64,000 nt of DNA from Acidobacteriota bacterium (GCA_012517875.1 JAAYUB010000098.1:1-64000); one strand, 5' to 3'. Numbered from the stretch's first letter, positions 1 through 11,957 are shown. Notes: generated from the letters alone by a model not told the origin. Numbers and translations: made by a program.

Positions 1-360
1 ATCGGCTGTCCCGTCATCGCCTCGCTCACCGGCGCCGCCCGCGTGCTGGTGGTGACCGAACCCACAGTTTCCGGCGAGCACGACCTGCACCGCGTGCTCT
101 CGCTGGCGCGGCACTTCGACATTCCGGCCGCGGTCTGCGTGAACAAGTGGGACATCAATCCGGACATGACCGCCCGGATCGAGGCCGCCGCCGGCCAGGC
201 CGGCGCCCGGGCGATCGGGCGGATCCGTTACGACTCCGCGGTGACCCGGGCCCAGCTCGCCACCCGGGCGGTGGTGGAGATCGGCGGTCCCGCCGCCGAG
301 GATATCCGCACTATCTGGACTTTGCTGATGGAAAAGGAGACCTATGGATCAACCGAATGA
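1..360 (+). CDS. MinD/ParA-family P-loop ATPase, C-terminal part
   Basis: Only the last 119 residues are in the window; the frame is open from base 1. The visible stretch, with GCPVIASLTGA, LVVTEPTVSGEHDL and CVNKWDIN, is typical of the C-terminal half of MinD-like ATPases with an inserted ferredoxin domain, which often sit beside Mrp and NifX/NifB-like proteins. The Walker A motif and any 4Fe-4S insert would lie upstream and cannot be seen. The gene overlaps the start of the IscU-Mrp gene by 17 bp, so the two are probably translationally coupled. Family assignment is solid; the exact role in iron-sulfur or metallocofactor handling is inferred from context. Confidence 0.8.
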   Translation: MGCPVIASLTGAARVLVVTEPTVSGEHDLHRVLSLARHFDIPAAVCVNKWDINPDMTARIEAAAGQAGARAIGRIRYDSAVTRAQLATRAVVEIGGPAAEDIRTIWTLLMEKETYGSTE

Positions 361-1264
361 AATCACCGGTTCGCCGGAGCTGGCCAAACACGCGGCCCAT
401 CCCCGGAACCGGGGCGCGATGCACCGCGCCGACGGCCACGCCCAGGTGACCGGGCCCTGCGGCGACACCATGACCTTCTGGGTCAAGGTCCGCGGGGAAC
501 GCCTGGTGCGCGTCACCTTCGAAACCAGCGGCTGCGGCGCCACGGTGGCGTGCGGCAGCATGGCCACGGTTCTGGCTCAGGATCGCGAACTGACCGACGT
601 CCTGGATCTGCAGGCGGAACAGATCCTGGCCGCCATCGGCGGCCTGCCGCCGGAGTACGCGCATTGCGCCCAACTGGCCTGTGACACACTCCACGCGGCC
701 TGCGAGGACCACCTCTTCCGCCAGGCCCGCCAGTCACCCACCCGGACGGGCGACTGCCAGACATGCGGGGACACCTCCTGCGCGGCCGCCAACCGCCAGG
801 AGGGTGAAAGCGACAAGGATTTCGAAGAGCGCCGCCAGCTCCAGGCCCGCATGTGCCGCATCCGGCACAAGATCGTCGTCTTGTCGGGCAAGGGGGGCGT
901 AGGCAAGAGCACGGTGGCGGTGAACCTGGCCGTGGCGCTGCTGCAGTCCGGCAAGGCGGTGGGCTTGCTGGACGTGGACGTGCACGGCCCGAGCCTCCCC
1001 ACCATGCTGGGCCTCGAGGGTGCGGCCGTCCACGGTGACGACGGGATGCTCATCCCCGTGGACGTGGACGGACTGAAAGTGCTGTCCATCGGTTTTTTCC
1101 TCCGCAGCCCGGACGATCCGGTGATCTGGCGGGGGCCGATGAAGTACAGCGCCATCCGGCAGTTTCTCAAGGACGGCGAGTGGGGCGACCTGGACTACCT
1201 GATCGTGGATTCGCCGCCGGGTACCGGTGACGAGCCGCTGTCGGTCTGCCAGCTCATCGGGTAG
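344..1264 (+). CDS. IscU-like/Mrp fusion ATPase, N-terminal part ended by an in-frame TAG
   Basis: 306 residues. Residues about 15-135 resemble the IscU/NifU-type iron-sulfur scaffold (VTGPCGDTM, SGCGATVACGSM, HCAQLACDTL). A Cys-rich linker (CQTCGDTSC) follows, then the Mrp/NBP35 ATPase with the deviant Walker A GKGGVGKS at residues 182-189 and YLIVDSPPGTGD. The frame stops at TAG (1262-1264) in the middle of the Mrp fold. The remainder ([10 protein letters not shown] onward) continues at once in the same frame, so one substitution or an assembly error splits the gene. As it stands the product lacks the metal-binding CxxC half of Mrp and is probably inactive unless the codon is read through or the next ATG is used by reinitiation. 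Intact homologues assemble and transfer Fe-S clusters in the cytoplasm. Confidence 0.85.
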   Translation: MDQPNEITGSPELAKHAAHPRNRGAMHRADGHAQVTGPCGDTMTFWVKVRGERLVRVTFETSGCGATVACGSMATVLAQDRELTDVLDLQAEQILAAIGGLPPEYAHCAQLACDTLHAACEDHLFRQARQSPTRTGDCQTCGDTSCAAANRQEGESDKDFEERRQLQARMCRIRHKIVVLSGKGGVGKSTVAVNLAVALLQSGKAVGLLDVDVHGPSLPTMLGLEGAAVHGDDGMLIPVDVDGLKVLSIGFFLRSPDDPVIWRGPMKYSAIRQFLKDGEWGDLDYLIVDSPPGTGDEPLSVCQLIG

Positions 1265-2035
1265 ATGGACGGCGCCGTGGTGGTGACCACGCCCCAGCGG
1301 GTGGCGGCGGTGGATGTGCGCAAGTCCATCAATTTCTGCCGGCACCTGGGCGTGCCGGTGCTGGGTGTTGTGGAGAACATGAGCGGTTTTGCCTGTCCGC
1401 GCTGCGGCGAGATCACGCCGATTTTCCGCTCCGGCGGCGGCCGGCAGATCGCCGAAGATATGGACGTGCCGTTCCTCGGCTCCATTCCCATCGACCCGGT
1501 CATCGCCGAGGCATGCGATGCCGGCCGGGCGTTCATCCTGCACTACGCCGCCTCGCCCACGGCGGCGGTCATGCAGGACATCATTCGTCCGTTCCTGGCA
1601 CTGGATCTTCCGGATCCACCGGCCGCGAGCGAATCGGAATCCGAATCGGAATCCGAATCCAAATCCAAATCCAAATCTGAAAAGGAGAACACTATCATGC
1701 GTATCGCCATTCCCCTGGCCGACGGCCAGTTGGCACTTCATTTCGGTCACTGTGAGCGCTTCGCCCTTCTCGACGTCGATCCCGCGACGCGACAGATCCT
1801 CAAACGGGAGGACGTGGAGCCCCCGCCGCACCAGCCGGGCCTGCTGCCGCCCTGGCTGGCCGAACGAGGCGTCCAGGTGGTCATCGCCGGCGGCATGGGC
1901 CAGCGGGCGGTGGCCCTGTTCAACCAGCAGGGCATCCATGTGCACGTGGGCGCCGCGGCCGCGGCGCCGGAGCAGATCGTGCGCGATTTCCTGAGCGGAT
2001 CGCTGCAGTTGGGCGACAACGCCTGCGACCATTGA
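1265..2035 (+). CDS. Mrp C-terminal half, Ser-rich linker and NifX/NifB-type domain
   Basis: 256 residues in the same frame as the preceding gene, beginning with an ATG that directly follows its TAG. Residues 1 to about 118 are the missing Mrp half, including the CPRCG metal-binding motif. Residues about 119-143 form a Ser/Glu/Lys linker written by eight 6-bp repeats at 1631-1678. Residues 145-256 are a dinitrogenase iron-molybdenum cofactor (NifX/NifB C-terminal) type domain ([19 protein letters not shown]). An internal AAAAGGAG followed by ATG at 1697 could start this last domain as a separate protein of 112 residues. The likely history is two genes joined by a repeat tract that happens to be open; both translations may occur. 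Confidence 0.75.
   Translation: MDGAVVVTTPQRVAAVDVRKSINFCRHLGVPVLGVVENMSGFACPRCGEITPIFRSGGGRQIAEDMDVPFLGSIPIDPVIAEACDAGRAFILHYAASPTAAVMQDIIRPFLALDLPDPPAASESESESESESKSKSKSEKENTIMRIAIPLADGQLALHFGHCERFALLDVDPATRQILKREDVEPPPHQPGLLPPWLAERGVQVVIAGGMGQRAVALFNQQGIHVHVGAAAAAPEQIVRDFLSGSLQLGDNACDH
1631..1678 (+). repeat. 6-bp tandem repeat inside a coding frame
   Basis: Eight hexamers of the GAATCG/GAATCC/AAATCC type run without interruption and keep the reading frame, giving alternating Ser-Glu and then Ser-Lys. The same kind of word fills non-coding gaps elsewhere in the window, so this looks like an intergenic tract that became a protein linker. Confidence 0.85.
1697..2035 (+). CDS. Possible stand-alone NifX/NifB-type protein from internal start
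   Basis: A Shine-Dalgarno-like AAAAGGAG lies about 10 bases upstream of ATG 1697, inside the longer reading frame. The resulting 112-residue protein would match the usual size of free-standing NifX/NifY/YddH-type cofactor-binding proteins and begins exactly at the conserved MRIAIP start of that family. Such small proteins are common neighbours of Mrp and MinD-like ATPases. This is an alternative product of the same DNA, not an additional gene; the choice depends on whether the linker upstream is truly translated. Confidence 0.5.
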   Translation: MRIAIPLADGQLALHFGHCERFALLDVDPATRQILKREDVEPPPHQPGLLPPWLAERGVQVVIAGGMGQRAVALFNQQGIHVHVGAAAAAPEQIVRDFLSGSLQLGDNACDH

Positions 2036-2091
2036 GGCCGGCCGGTCCGGCCCGTGTGTTTCCCAATCCATCGGGAGGAGTTGCATCGGCC

Positions 2092-2532
2092 ATGAAAATC
2101 GGCATCATCATCTGCGGTCGGTACCAGTCGTGCGGCGGCGGCAAGTGTCTCCGGGCCGTCCGGGAGCGGGTGGGCGGCTTCGCCCGCTATCCGGCCGACG
2201 AGCCGCTGGAAGTGGTGGGCTACTCGTACTGCGGCGGCTGCCCGGGAGGCAACATCGAGTACGTGCCCGTCGAGATGAAAAAGAACGGAGCGGAGGTCAT
2301 CCATTTGGCCACCGGCCTGGTGGTGGGGTATCCGCCGTGTCCCCGCCTCCGCCAGTTCAAGGAGTATATCGAGACGGCTCACGGTCTCAAGGTGGTCGTG
2401 GGCACTCACCCCATCCCGCTGAAATACATGGAACAGCACCGCCGGCTTCCCTTCTGGAAGGCGGCCGGGATGGAGAAGCTGGCGGGGGATCTGATGGCGG
2501 AGGATTCCAAAATCATGGAGGCCTACAATTGA
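2092..2532 (+). CDS. CGGC domain protein
   Basis: 146 residues from ATG 2092, preceded by GGGAGGAG. It carries the family hallmark YCGGCPGG and further Cys in ICGRYQSCGGGKC and PPCPRL, as in CGGC-domain (DUF1847-like) proteins thought to bind a metal or cluster. The tail (GTHPIPLKYMEQH) also fits. It follows the NifX-type gene by about 57 bp and its stop overlaps the next start (ATTGA), so it belongs to the same transcription unit. Its biochemical role is not established; co-location with MinD/Mrp/NifX proteins suggests metal-cofactor handling. Confidence 0.85.
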   Translation: MKIGIIICGRYQSCGGGKCLRAVRERVGGFARYPADEPLEVVGYSYCGGCPGGNIEYVPVEMKKNGAEVIHLATGLVVGYPPCPRLRQFKEYIETAHGLKVVVGTHPIPLKYMEQHRRLPFWKAAGMEKLAGDLMAEDSKIMEAYN

Positions 2533-2972
2533 CCGGAGAGTCGGCGCCGGCCGACGGATTCGACCATGAGCACTGCCTGCTGTGCGGCCAGCGCAATCCG
2601 TTGTCGCTCCGGCTCCGGTTCGAGCCGGTGGAAGGCGAGGCGGTCTGCGCCCGTTTCCGCCCCGGCCGCCGGCTGCAGGGGTACCGGGGCGTGCTCCACG
2701 GCGGCGTGATCAGCGCCCTGCTCGATGCCGCCATGACCCACTGCCTGTTCCACAAGGGCATCCGGGCAGTGACCGGTGACCTGTACGTCCGGTTCCTGGC
2801 GCCCGTGTCGTGCGATGACGAGGTGGAGCTCGCCGCTTGGCTGGTGGCGAAAGCGCCACCCGTCCACCGCCTGGAAGCCCGGATCACCCGGGAGGGCAAG
2901 ACCATGGCCCGGGCCCGCGCCCGGTTCATGGAGAGCGGGAGGACCCGATGCCGGCGACCGAAGCGACCCTGA
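2529..2972 (+). CDS. PaaI/YiiD-like hotdog thioesterase
   Basis: 147 residues from TTG 2529, whose first bases overlap the preceding stop. HCLLCGQRNP, GYRGVLHGGVISALLDAAM and VRFLAPV mark the hotdog-fold acyl-CoA thioesterase family; the segment HGGVISALLDAA holds the catalytic region. No ATG lies nearby in this frame, and the overlap makes the TTG start convincing. It overlaps the following MBL gene by 25 bp. Likely cytoplasmic hydrolysis of small acyl-CoA or aryl-CoA thioesters; substrate unknown. The last residues (TRCRRPKRP) are basic and probably only reflect the overlap. Confidence 0.8.
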   Translation: MTGESAPADGFDHEHCLLCGQRNPLSLRLRFEPVEGEAVCARFRPGRRLQGYRGVLHGGVISALLDAAMTHCLFHKGIRAVTGDLYVRFLAPVSCDDEVELAAWLVAKAPPVHRLEARITREGKTMARARARFMESGRTRCRRPKRP

Positions 2973-3778
2973 CCATCCTGGTGGATAACGAAGCGGCGCC
3001 GCCCCTGGCGGCAGAGCACGGCTTCGCCCTCTGGATCGAGGCCGCCGGCCGGCGCATCCTGTTCGACACGGGGCAAGGCGGCGCGCTTGCCGGCAACGCC
3101 GGGCGGCTGGGCGTCGATTTGTCCGCCGCTGACACCTTCGTGCTGAGCCACGGCCACTACGACCACGGCGGCGGCATCCCGGCCGTGCTGACCCTGAACC
3201 CGGACATCTCGGTCTTCGCCCATCCCCACTGCCTGCGCCGCCGTTTCGTCGTGTCGCCGAAAGAAACCCGGGCGGTCGGGCTGCCGGACGAGGCGACGGC
3301 GGCGCTGCGGCGCCACCACTCCGTCACCTGGTTGGAGGCGCCTGCACTGCTTGAGCCGGACGTGGGGCTCACGGGACCTGTCGCTCGCGCGACCGCCTTC
3401 GAGGATACCGGCGGCCCCTTCTTCCTGGACCGCGACGGCCGGCGGGCCGATCCCCTCGACGATGACCTGGCCCTTTGGATAAGGACCTCCCGCGGCCTCG
3501 TGGTCTGCGTCGGCTGCGCCCACGCCGGCGCGATCAACACCGTCCGCCAGGCGCAGGCCCGGAGCGGGAGCCGCGAGCTGTTGGCGGTGATCGGCGGCTT
3601 CCATCTCGGCGCCGCGAGCGCGGCGCGCATGGCGGCGACCATCGCCGCGCTGCGGGAGCTGGATCCGCGGCATCTGGTCCCGTGTCACTGCACCGGCCGC
3701 GCGGCGTCGGAGACACTCCGGGCGATGCTGGGCGACCGTGTGGCGCCGGGCGCGGCCGGGCAGACCTTTCGCTTCTGA
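2948..3778 (+). CDS. MBL-fold metallohydrolase, dihydropterin phosphate synthase type
   Basis: 276 residues. The metal-binding motif is SHGHYDHGG with His68, His70, Asp72 and His73; later ligands are seen in CVGCAHAGAINTV and GGFHLGAAS. This pattern is that of the metallo-beta-lactamase family often labelled 7,8-dihydropterin-6-yl-methyl-4-(beta-D-ribofuranosyl)aminobenzene 5'-phosphate synthase, a methanopterin-like label that is commonly over-assigned. The start at 2948 lies within the thioesterase gene, showing tight coupling. It is the last gene of the leftmost cluster, before a repeat-filled gap. Enzyme class is certain; substrate is not. Confidence 0.85.
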   Translation: MPATEATLTILVDNEAAPPLAAEHGFALWIEAAGRRILFDTGQGGALAGNAGRLGVDLSAADTFVLSHGHYDHGGGIPAVLTLNPDISVFAHPHCLRRRFVVSPKETRAVGLPDEATAALRRHHSVTWLEAPALLEPDVGLTGPVARATAFEDTGGPFFLDRDGRRADPLDDDLALWIRTSRGLVVCVGCAHAGAINTVRQAQARSGSRELLAVIGGFHLGAASAARMAATIAALRELDPRHLVPCHCTGRAASETLRAMLGDRVAPGAAGQTFRF

Positions 3779-4121
3779 GTCCGCCTCCTCCACTCGGGCC
3801 CCACGCCCTCATCGCCCTCGTGCATCGGATTCGTATTGATATCCACTGGATTTTGCCAACATGGTGAATCGTGAGTGGCCGAAGGAATTAGTTAAATGGT
3901 GAATCGGCGAATGGGTACCAGGATCCGGGTTCCGTGATCCGGGGCCCGGAACCCGGGTCCCGGGTCCGAAGTCCGATGTCCGATGCCCGATGATCGGTAA
4001 CGAGCCTCGAGTCTCGAGCCTCCAACCTCGATCACGATTACGATCACGATTACAACTTACGGTTACGAGCACGACAAGAAGAACCGTTGTGTCCTTCGTG
4101 CCTTCGTGGTGCACGCGCTTA
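3779..4121. repeat. Gap filled by 7-bp and 6-bp degenerate tandem tract
   Basis: No gene is seen. From 3862 to 4036 the sequence divides cleanly into 25 successive 7-bp units, for example CCGGGTC, CGATGTC and GAGCCTC, each differing by a few bases from its neighbour. From about 4037 to 4073 it changes to 6-bp units (ATTACG, ATCACG, AGCACG). A short CCTTCGTG repeat follows at about 4093. The unit changes gradually along the tract while the register is kept. Confidence 0.85.
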
Positions 4122-5492
4122 CTAGAAATCAAAAATATTCCCGGGGGCGAGGATGAGGGCGGGGTCGAGCTCGCGCTTGAAGGCGCGCATCCACGCGATG
4201 GCCCGGGGCGGGAAGCAGTAGGGGAGGAATTCCTTTTTCACCTTGCCGATGCCGTGCTCGGCGCTCACCGTGCCGGCGGCGGCCTGGACCAGCCGGCACA
4301 TCTCGTGGACGGCCGCTTTGGCCCGGGCCTTGGCGTCGGCGTCGGCGGCGACGATGTTGAAGTGGGGGTGGCCGTTGCCGATGTGGCCGTAGCCGTACAC
4401 CTCGTCCAGGCCGTGTGTTCGGCAGATGGCGCGGACGGCGGGGAACATCGCGGCGATCCGGTTGTGGTGCACCGCCCAGTCGGTGGAGACCTTGCCGCCG
4501 CCGGCGCCGCGGCAACGGATGCCGCGCTCGTTCAGCGTGGACGGGATGGCGTGGCGGAGCGCCTTCATCTCCTCTTTCCGCGCCCGGGTGTCGCCCACCA
4601 TGGTGTCGTCCACCAGGGCGCCGCTCCCCTCCAGCCGCTCCAGCCATGCCTCGAGCAGCGCGTCGACGCCCCCTGCGGGCGCCTCCTCCTCGATGAAGAG
4701 CATGCCACCGGCGCCAGCCGGCACGGCGGCGCCCTTCTCGTCGCGGATGAGCGCCAGCGACCCGCCGTCGAAGTACTCGAGGCAGCGGACGCCGGGGGCG
4801 TTCTCCCGGAACGCGGCCGCCGCGGCCAGGGCCGCGGCCTCGTCGGGATAGTAGGCGTAGAGCGACAGGTAGTCGGCGGGGAGGGGCAGGCACCGGAGCT
4901 CGATTTCGGTGATGACGCCCAGGGTCCCTTCGCAGCCGATGAAAAACTGGATGGGATCCTGGAAGCCGTAGTAGCCGGCGGCGTTCTTGTCCACCGCCGC
5001 GGCGTGCAGCTCCAGCGCCTCGCCGGAAGCGAGCACCACGCGGAGCCGCTGCACCCAGTTGCGGACGGCCCCGTACTTGAGGCTGCGGGCGCCCGAGGCG
5101 TTGGTGGCCACGGCGCCGCCGATGCAGCAGTCGGGCTCGCTGGTGGGGTCGGGCGGGAAGAACAGGCCGTGCGTCTCGAGCTGCGCCTTGAGCTGGGCGA
5201 GGTTCAGCCCGGGTTGGACCACGGCGGTGCGCGTGTCGGGGCGGATGTCGGGCGGGGCCTGGAACCGCTCCAGGCTCAGCAGGTACCCCGACGGCGCCAC
5301 GCAACTGCCGGTGGTGGACGAGCGCAGGCCCACCGGCGTGACCGCCCGGCGTTCCGCCAAGGCCCAGGCCAGGATGTCGCGCACCTCGGCCTCGTCGGCG
5401 GGGCGGAACAGCCCCTCCGGCGCGCCGCGGTAGCCCAGCGCGTCGGCGTTGTATCCCGCGAGGATTTCAGGGTCGGTGACTGGTGCGATCAT
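4122..5492 (-). CDS. FAD-linked oxidase/dehydrogenase, GlcD/D-lactate dehydrogenase type
   Basis: 456 residues. The N-terminal half is a PCMH-type FAD-binding domain (RRAVTPVGLRSSTTGS, VVQPGLNLAQLKAQ, CCIGGAVATNASG). The C-terminal half has the FAD-oxidase domain with YGHIGNGHPHFNI and SAEHGIGKVKKEF near the end. Members oxidise 2-hydroxy acids such as glycolate or lactate, passing electrons to quinone or another acceptor. Length is normal. It lies downstream of ligA on the same strand but is separated by 250 bp of repeats, so it probably has its own promoter. No Fe-S subunit is adjacent. The exact hydroxy acid cannot be told from sequence. Confidence 0.85.
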   Translation of the reverse strand: MIAPVTDPEILAGYNADALGYRGAPEGLFRPADEAEVRDILAWALAERRAVTPVGLRSSTTGSCVAPSGYLLSLERFQAPPDIRPDTRTAVVQPGLNLAQLKAQLETHGLFFPPDPTSEPDCCIGGAVATNASGARSLKYGAVRNWVQRLRVVLASGEALELHAAAVDKNAAGYYGFQDPIQFFIGCEGTLGVITEIELRCLPLPADYLSLYAYYPDEAAALAAAAAFRENAPGVRCLEYFDGGSLALIRDEKGAAVPAGAGGMLFIEEEAPAGGVDALLEAWLERLEGSGALVDDTMVGDTRARKEEMKALRHAIPSTLNERGIRCRGAGGGKVSTDWAVHHNRIAAMFPAVRAICRTHGLDEVYGYGHIGNGHPHFNIVAADADAKARAKAAVHEMCRLVQAAAGTVSAEHGIGKVKKEFLPYCFPPRAIAWMRAFKRELDPALILAPGNIFDF

Positions 5493-5743
5493 CGGTGGTT
5501 GCCTCGACTCGCAGCATCGATCTGCGGGGCTCGGGACTCGAGGCTCGCGGCTCGTTCTCGCTCCCTCAATTCTAACTCGTAATCGTAATCGTAATCGTGC
5601 TCGTAATCGTGGTCGTGCTCGTGATCGTAATCGAACTGTTTGATGCAGGTTTGAACGTTTGAATGTTTGAATGTTCGCATCTGCTCACCCATTCACCCGC
5701 TCACCCATCTAATCCTCTGGGTCCTCTGCGCCTCGGCGGTGAA
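5493..5743. repeat. Repeat tract between FAD oxidase gene and ligA
   Basis: From 5526 to 5581 there are eight 7-bp units of the type GAGGCTC/GGGACTC drifting to ACTCGTA. From about 5582 to 5634 these pass into 6-bp AATCGT/GCTCGT/GGTCGT units. Then come a GTTTGAAT/GTTTGAAC octamer run (about 5651-5675), a CTCACCCATTCACC run and a CTCTGGGTCCTCTGCGCCTC stretch. No gene is visible. Confidence 0.8.
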
Positions 5744-8935
<3,192 letters not shown>

Positions 8936-8953
8936 ATGTGCTCCTCTGATCGG

Positions 8954-10129
8954 TTATGGTTCCATGGACTGGATTTCGCTGATGAGCAGGCCCATCAGCG
9001 ATTCCATCTCCCGGTGCATCCGGGAGGTGAAGATCCGGACTTCGGTCCGCCGGACCGCGTCCGGGTCGCCGGTGCGCACCTGCTCGATCACCGGCTGCCA
9101 GCGCGGGTTGTGCCGGACCACCTGTTCAAAGTGTTGATCGGCGCGCTGCGGCTGGCGCCGCCGCCGCTCGATGAGCCCGGCCAGGAAATGGAAAAACGCG
9201 GTGCGTCCGAGCCGCGGCGTGACCTGGCGGGTGCCCGCGGCCGCCTCCCGCGTGGCGTCGCCCAGGTAGTAGGCAACGGAGCTCAGCAGCGACACCTGGG
9301 GCAGGGGCCGCGCCTGGAAAGCGGAGCGGAACGTCCGCCCCGAGTGCTTGAAATCCTCCGCCAGGAAGCGGGTGATGCCCAGCAGGAACTGGGGCGCGAA
9401 CGCCCGCGGCGCCCGGTGGCCGGCCACCTCCAGGTGCGACTGGGCGTCGTCGAACCGGCCGCGCTTGATCTGGATCAGCCCCATGAGCAGATTGGCCGGC
9501 GCGTGTTCCGGGTGCCGCTGGAGGAGCCGTTCGAGGCAGCGCCGGGCGGCCGCCTGGCGGCCGGCGATGAAATGCAGCTCGGCGAGGATCCGCAGCACCC
9601 CCTCGTTCTCGGCGTCCAGGGCCAGCGCCTGCTCCAGCAGTTGCACGCCGCGGCGATGCCGGGCGGTGTAGAGCAGCGGCACGGCCATGCGGATGTACCG
9701 CTTGAACTGCGGCGCCGGGCCGCGGTAGCGGGCGGCCACCGGCTCGAGCCGCCGGGCCAGGTCCTGGCGCTGGTCGTGTCCGAAGAGCTGACCCTTGAGT
9801 TCGTCCCTGACGCGCCGCTCCAGCTCCTTGCGCTCCAGCACGCCGCGCTGCTCCAGCGCGTCGATGATCTTCTCCACCGAAATGCTCAGGTAGAGGTTGT
9901 TGAGGAACTGCTTCTCCAGGTAGCCGACGAGCTCCTCCAGGTTCTTCTCCGAGCTCTTCAGGCTGAACTCGATGGTGGAGATCCGCTCCAGGTCGGCGTC
10001 GTCCAGGAGATAGTTCACCTCGTCCCGGTACTGGTGGGGCACCACCGGCGGGGTGAGCTCCGCGTGGCACTTGGCGCAGCGGAGGGCGAAATCGGGATTG
10101 CGGGCGTGGCAGCGCTGGCAGATGTTCAT
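8954..10129 (-). CDS. Zinc-ribbon and TPR-repeat protein
   Basis: 391 residues from ATG 10129, chosen because the protein then opens with a four-Cys zinc ribbon (MNICQRCHARNPDFALRCAKC) that would otherwise be internal. Residues about 170-360 are Ala/Leu-rich helical repeats of tetratricopeptide type (for example ALALDAENEGVLRILAELHF and HPEHAPANLLMGLIQIKRGR). No transmembrane segment or signal peptide is seen, so it is probably a cytoplasmic adaptor. It sits between hbd and recA on the same strand, 18 bp upstream of recA, and may share its transcript. No function can be assigned. Confidence 0.75.
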   Translation of the reverse strand: MNICQRCHARNPDFALRCAKCHAELTPPVVPHQYRDEVNYLLDDADLERISTIEFSLKSSEKNLEELVGYLEKQFLNNLYLSISVEKIIDALEQRGVLERKELERRVRDELKGQLFGHDQRQDLARRLEPVAARYRGPAPQFKRYIRMAVPLLYTARHRRGVQLLEQALALDAENEGVLRILAELHFIAGRQAAARRCLERLLQRHPEHAPANLLMGLIQIKRGRFDDAQSHLEVAGHRAPRAFAPQFLLGITRFLAEDFKHSGRTFRSAFQARPLPQVSLLSSVAYYLGDATREAAAGTRQVTPRLGRTAFFHFLAGLIERRRRQPQRADQHFEQVVRHNPRWQPVIEQVRTGDPDAVRRTEVRIFTSRMHREMESLMGLLISEIQSMEP

Positions 10130-10154
10130 CGGTGCGTCGGCGTGCGCCTCCCCC

Positions 10155-11012
<858 letters not shown>

Positions 11013-11092
11013 CGGTGCGATCCCTCCTTTCATTAATAGATAACGTTTGAGTCGGTCGGGTGTTCGGGTCCGGCGATGCGCGCCGGGTCCGC

Positions 11093-11758
11093 TCACGACG
11101 GGATCCCCTTGAACGCCTCCACCCGGTCGTCAGGGCCCACGAGGACGAGCACGTCCGTGCGCTTGAGAATGAAATCCGGACGGGCGAGCACGAAGGCGTG
11201 GCCGCCGTCCGGCTGCAGTTCCTTGATGCCGATGACGTTCAGCGAGTAATCTTTCCGTAGTTTGGCGTCCAGGATGGATTTGCCCACCAGGAAGGGAGGC
11301 ACGATCAGCTCCAGGATGGTGACGCCGTCGCCCAGGGGGATCTGGTCCAACACGTCCCGGTGGCTGTACCGGTCGGCCGTGCGGATGGCCATCTCCTTTT
11401 CGGGGAAGACCACCTCGGTGGCGCCGATCTTCCGGAGGATCTTGCCGTGGGTGTCGTTGGCGGCCTTGACCACGATTTTCTTGACGCCCATTTCGGCCAG
11501 GTGCAGGGTGATCAGGATCGAGTTGTCGATCCGCTCACCCACGCTGATGATGGCGCAGTCGACGTCCTGCAGGCCCAGCGCCTCGAGCGTCTCGCGGTCG
11601 GTGGCGTCGGCGTGGACCGCCTGGGAGGCGGTGTCGCGGGCGCGCTGCACCATCTCCTCGCTGATGTCGACGGCGATGACGTCGTGGCCTTTCTCGTACA
11701 GGGACTGAGCGACATGGAAACCGAAAATCCCCAGTCCGATCACCGCATATCGCGCCAT
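11093..11758 (-). CDS. TrkA/KtrA-type potassium uptake regulator (RCK protein)
   Basis: 221 residues. RCK_N Rossmann domain with GLGIFG and acidic residue at the end of strand two (VDISEEMV), followed by an RCK_C domain ([24 protein letters not shown]). This is the size and layout of KtrA/KtrC subunits, which bind NAD(H)/ATP and gate a KtrB-type membrane channel. No ktrB is in the window; it would lie elsewhere or be missing. A minus-strand TATAAT with TG extension at about 11794-11799 is a likely promoter. Confidence 0.85.
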   Translation of the reverse strand: MARYAVIGLGIFGFHVAQSLYEKGHDVIAVDISEEMVQRARDTASQAVHADATDRETLEALGLQDVDCAIISVGERIDNSILITLHLAEMGVKKIVVKAANDTHGKILRKIGATEVVFPEKEMAIRTADRYSHRDVLDQIPLGDGVTILELIVPPFLVGKSILDAKLRKDYSLNVIGIKELQPDGGHAFVLARPDFILKRTDVLVLVGPDDRVEAFKGIPS

Positions 11759-11793
11759 GGTGGGTGTGCTCCCGGCCCGAAATTCAAGCCGGG

Positions 11794-11846
11794 ATTATAC
11801 CACAGCGGAAAATGGTCTTGACAATAAAGAACCCCTGCGGTATTAA
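11794..11846. promoter_or_regulatory. Divergent promoters for ktrA-like gene and tRNA-Ala
   Basis: On the plus strand TTGACA (11818-11823), a 17-bp spacer and TATTAA (11841-11846) lie about 30 bp before tRNA-Ala. On the minus strand TATAAT (11799-11794), preceded by TGG as an extended -10, faces the ktrA-like gene; a TTGTCA at 11824-11819 with a 19-bp spacer overlaps the other -35, so the two promoters may compete. Confidence 0.7.
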
Positions 11847-11874
11847 GGGTGCTCGCTGGACGGATCTTTGCCGT

Positions 11875-11950
11875 GGGGCTATAGCTCAGCTGGAAGAGCA
11901 CATGACTGGCAGTCATGGGGTCAGGGGTTCAAATCCCCTTAGCTCCACCA
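11875..11950 (+). tRNA. tRNA-Ala (GGC)
   Basis: 76 nt with encoded CCA. Acceptor GGGGCTA pairs with TAGCTCC; D arm GCTC/GAGC; anticodon stem CATGA/TCATG with loop CTGGCAG, anticodon GGC; T arm GGGG TTCAAAT CCCC. It has its own TTGACA promoter and is followed by a terminator. Confidence 0.97.
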
Positions 11951-11957
11951 AATATAC

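Noticed and set aside
1262-1264. Pyrrolysine at the amber codon of Mrp
   Set aside because: The position is variable in Mrp proteins and not catalytic, and no Pyl genes are in the window; a mutation or error is simpler.
2130-2972. 280-residue thioesterase with long N-terminal extension
   Set aside because: The extension is antisense-like read-through over the CGGC gene; TTG 2529 overlaps the previous stop and gives the normal size.
3862-4073. CRISPR array
   Set aside because: Units are 6-7 bp, degenerate and without spacers; no cas genes are present.
4122-5492. Second long frame (3990-5582, plus strand) over the FAD oxidase gene
   Set aside because: Antisense to a clear FAD-oxidase with complete motifs.
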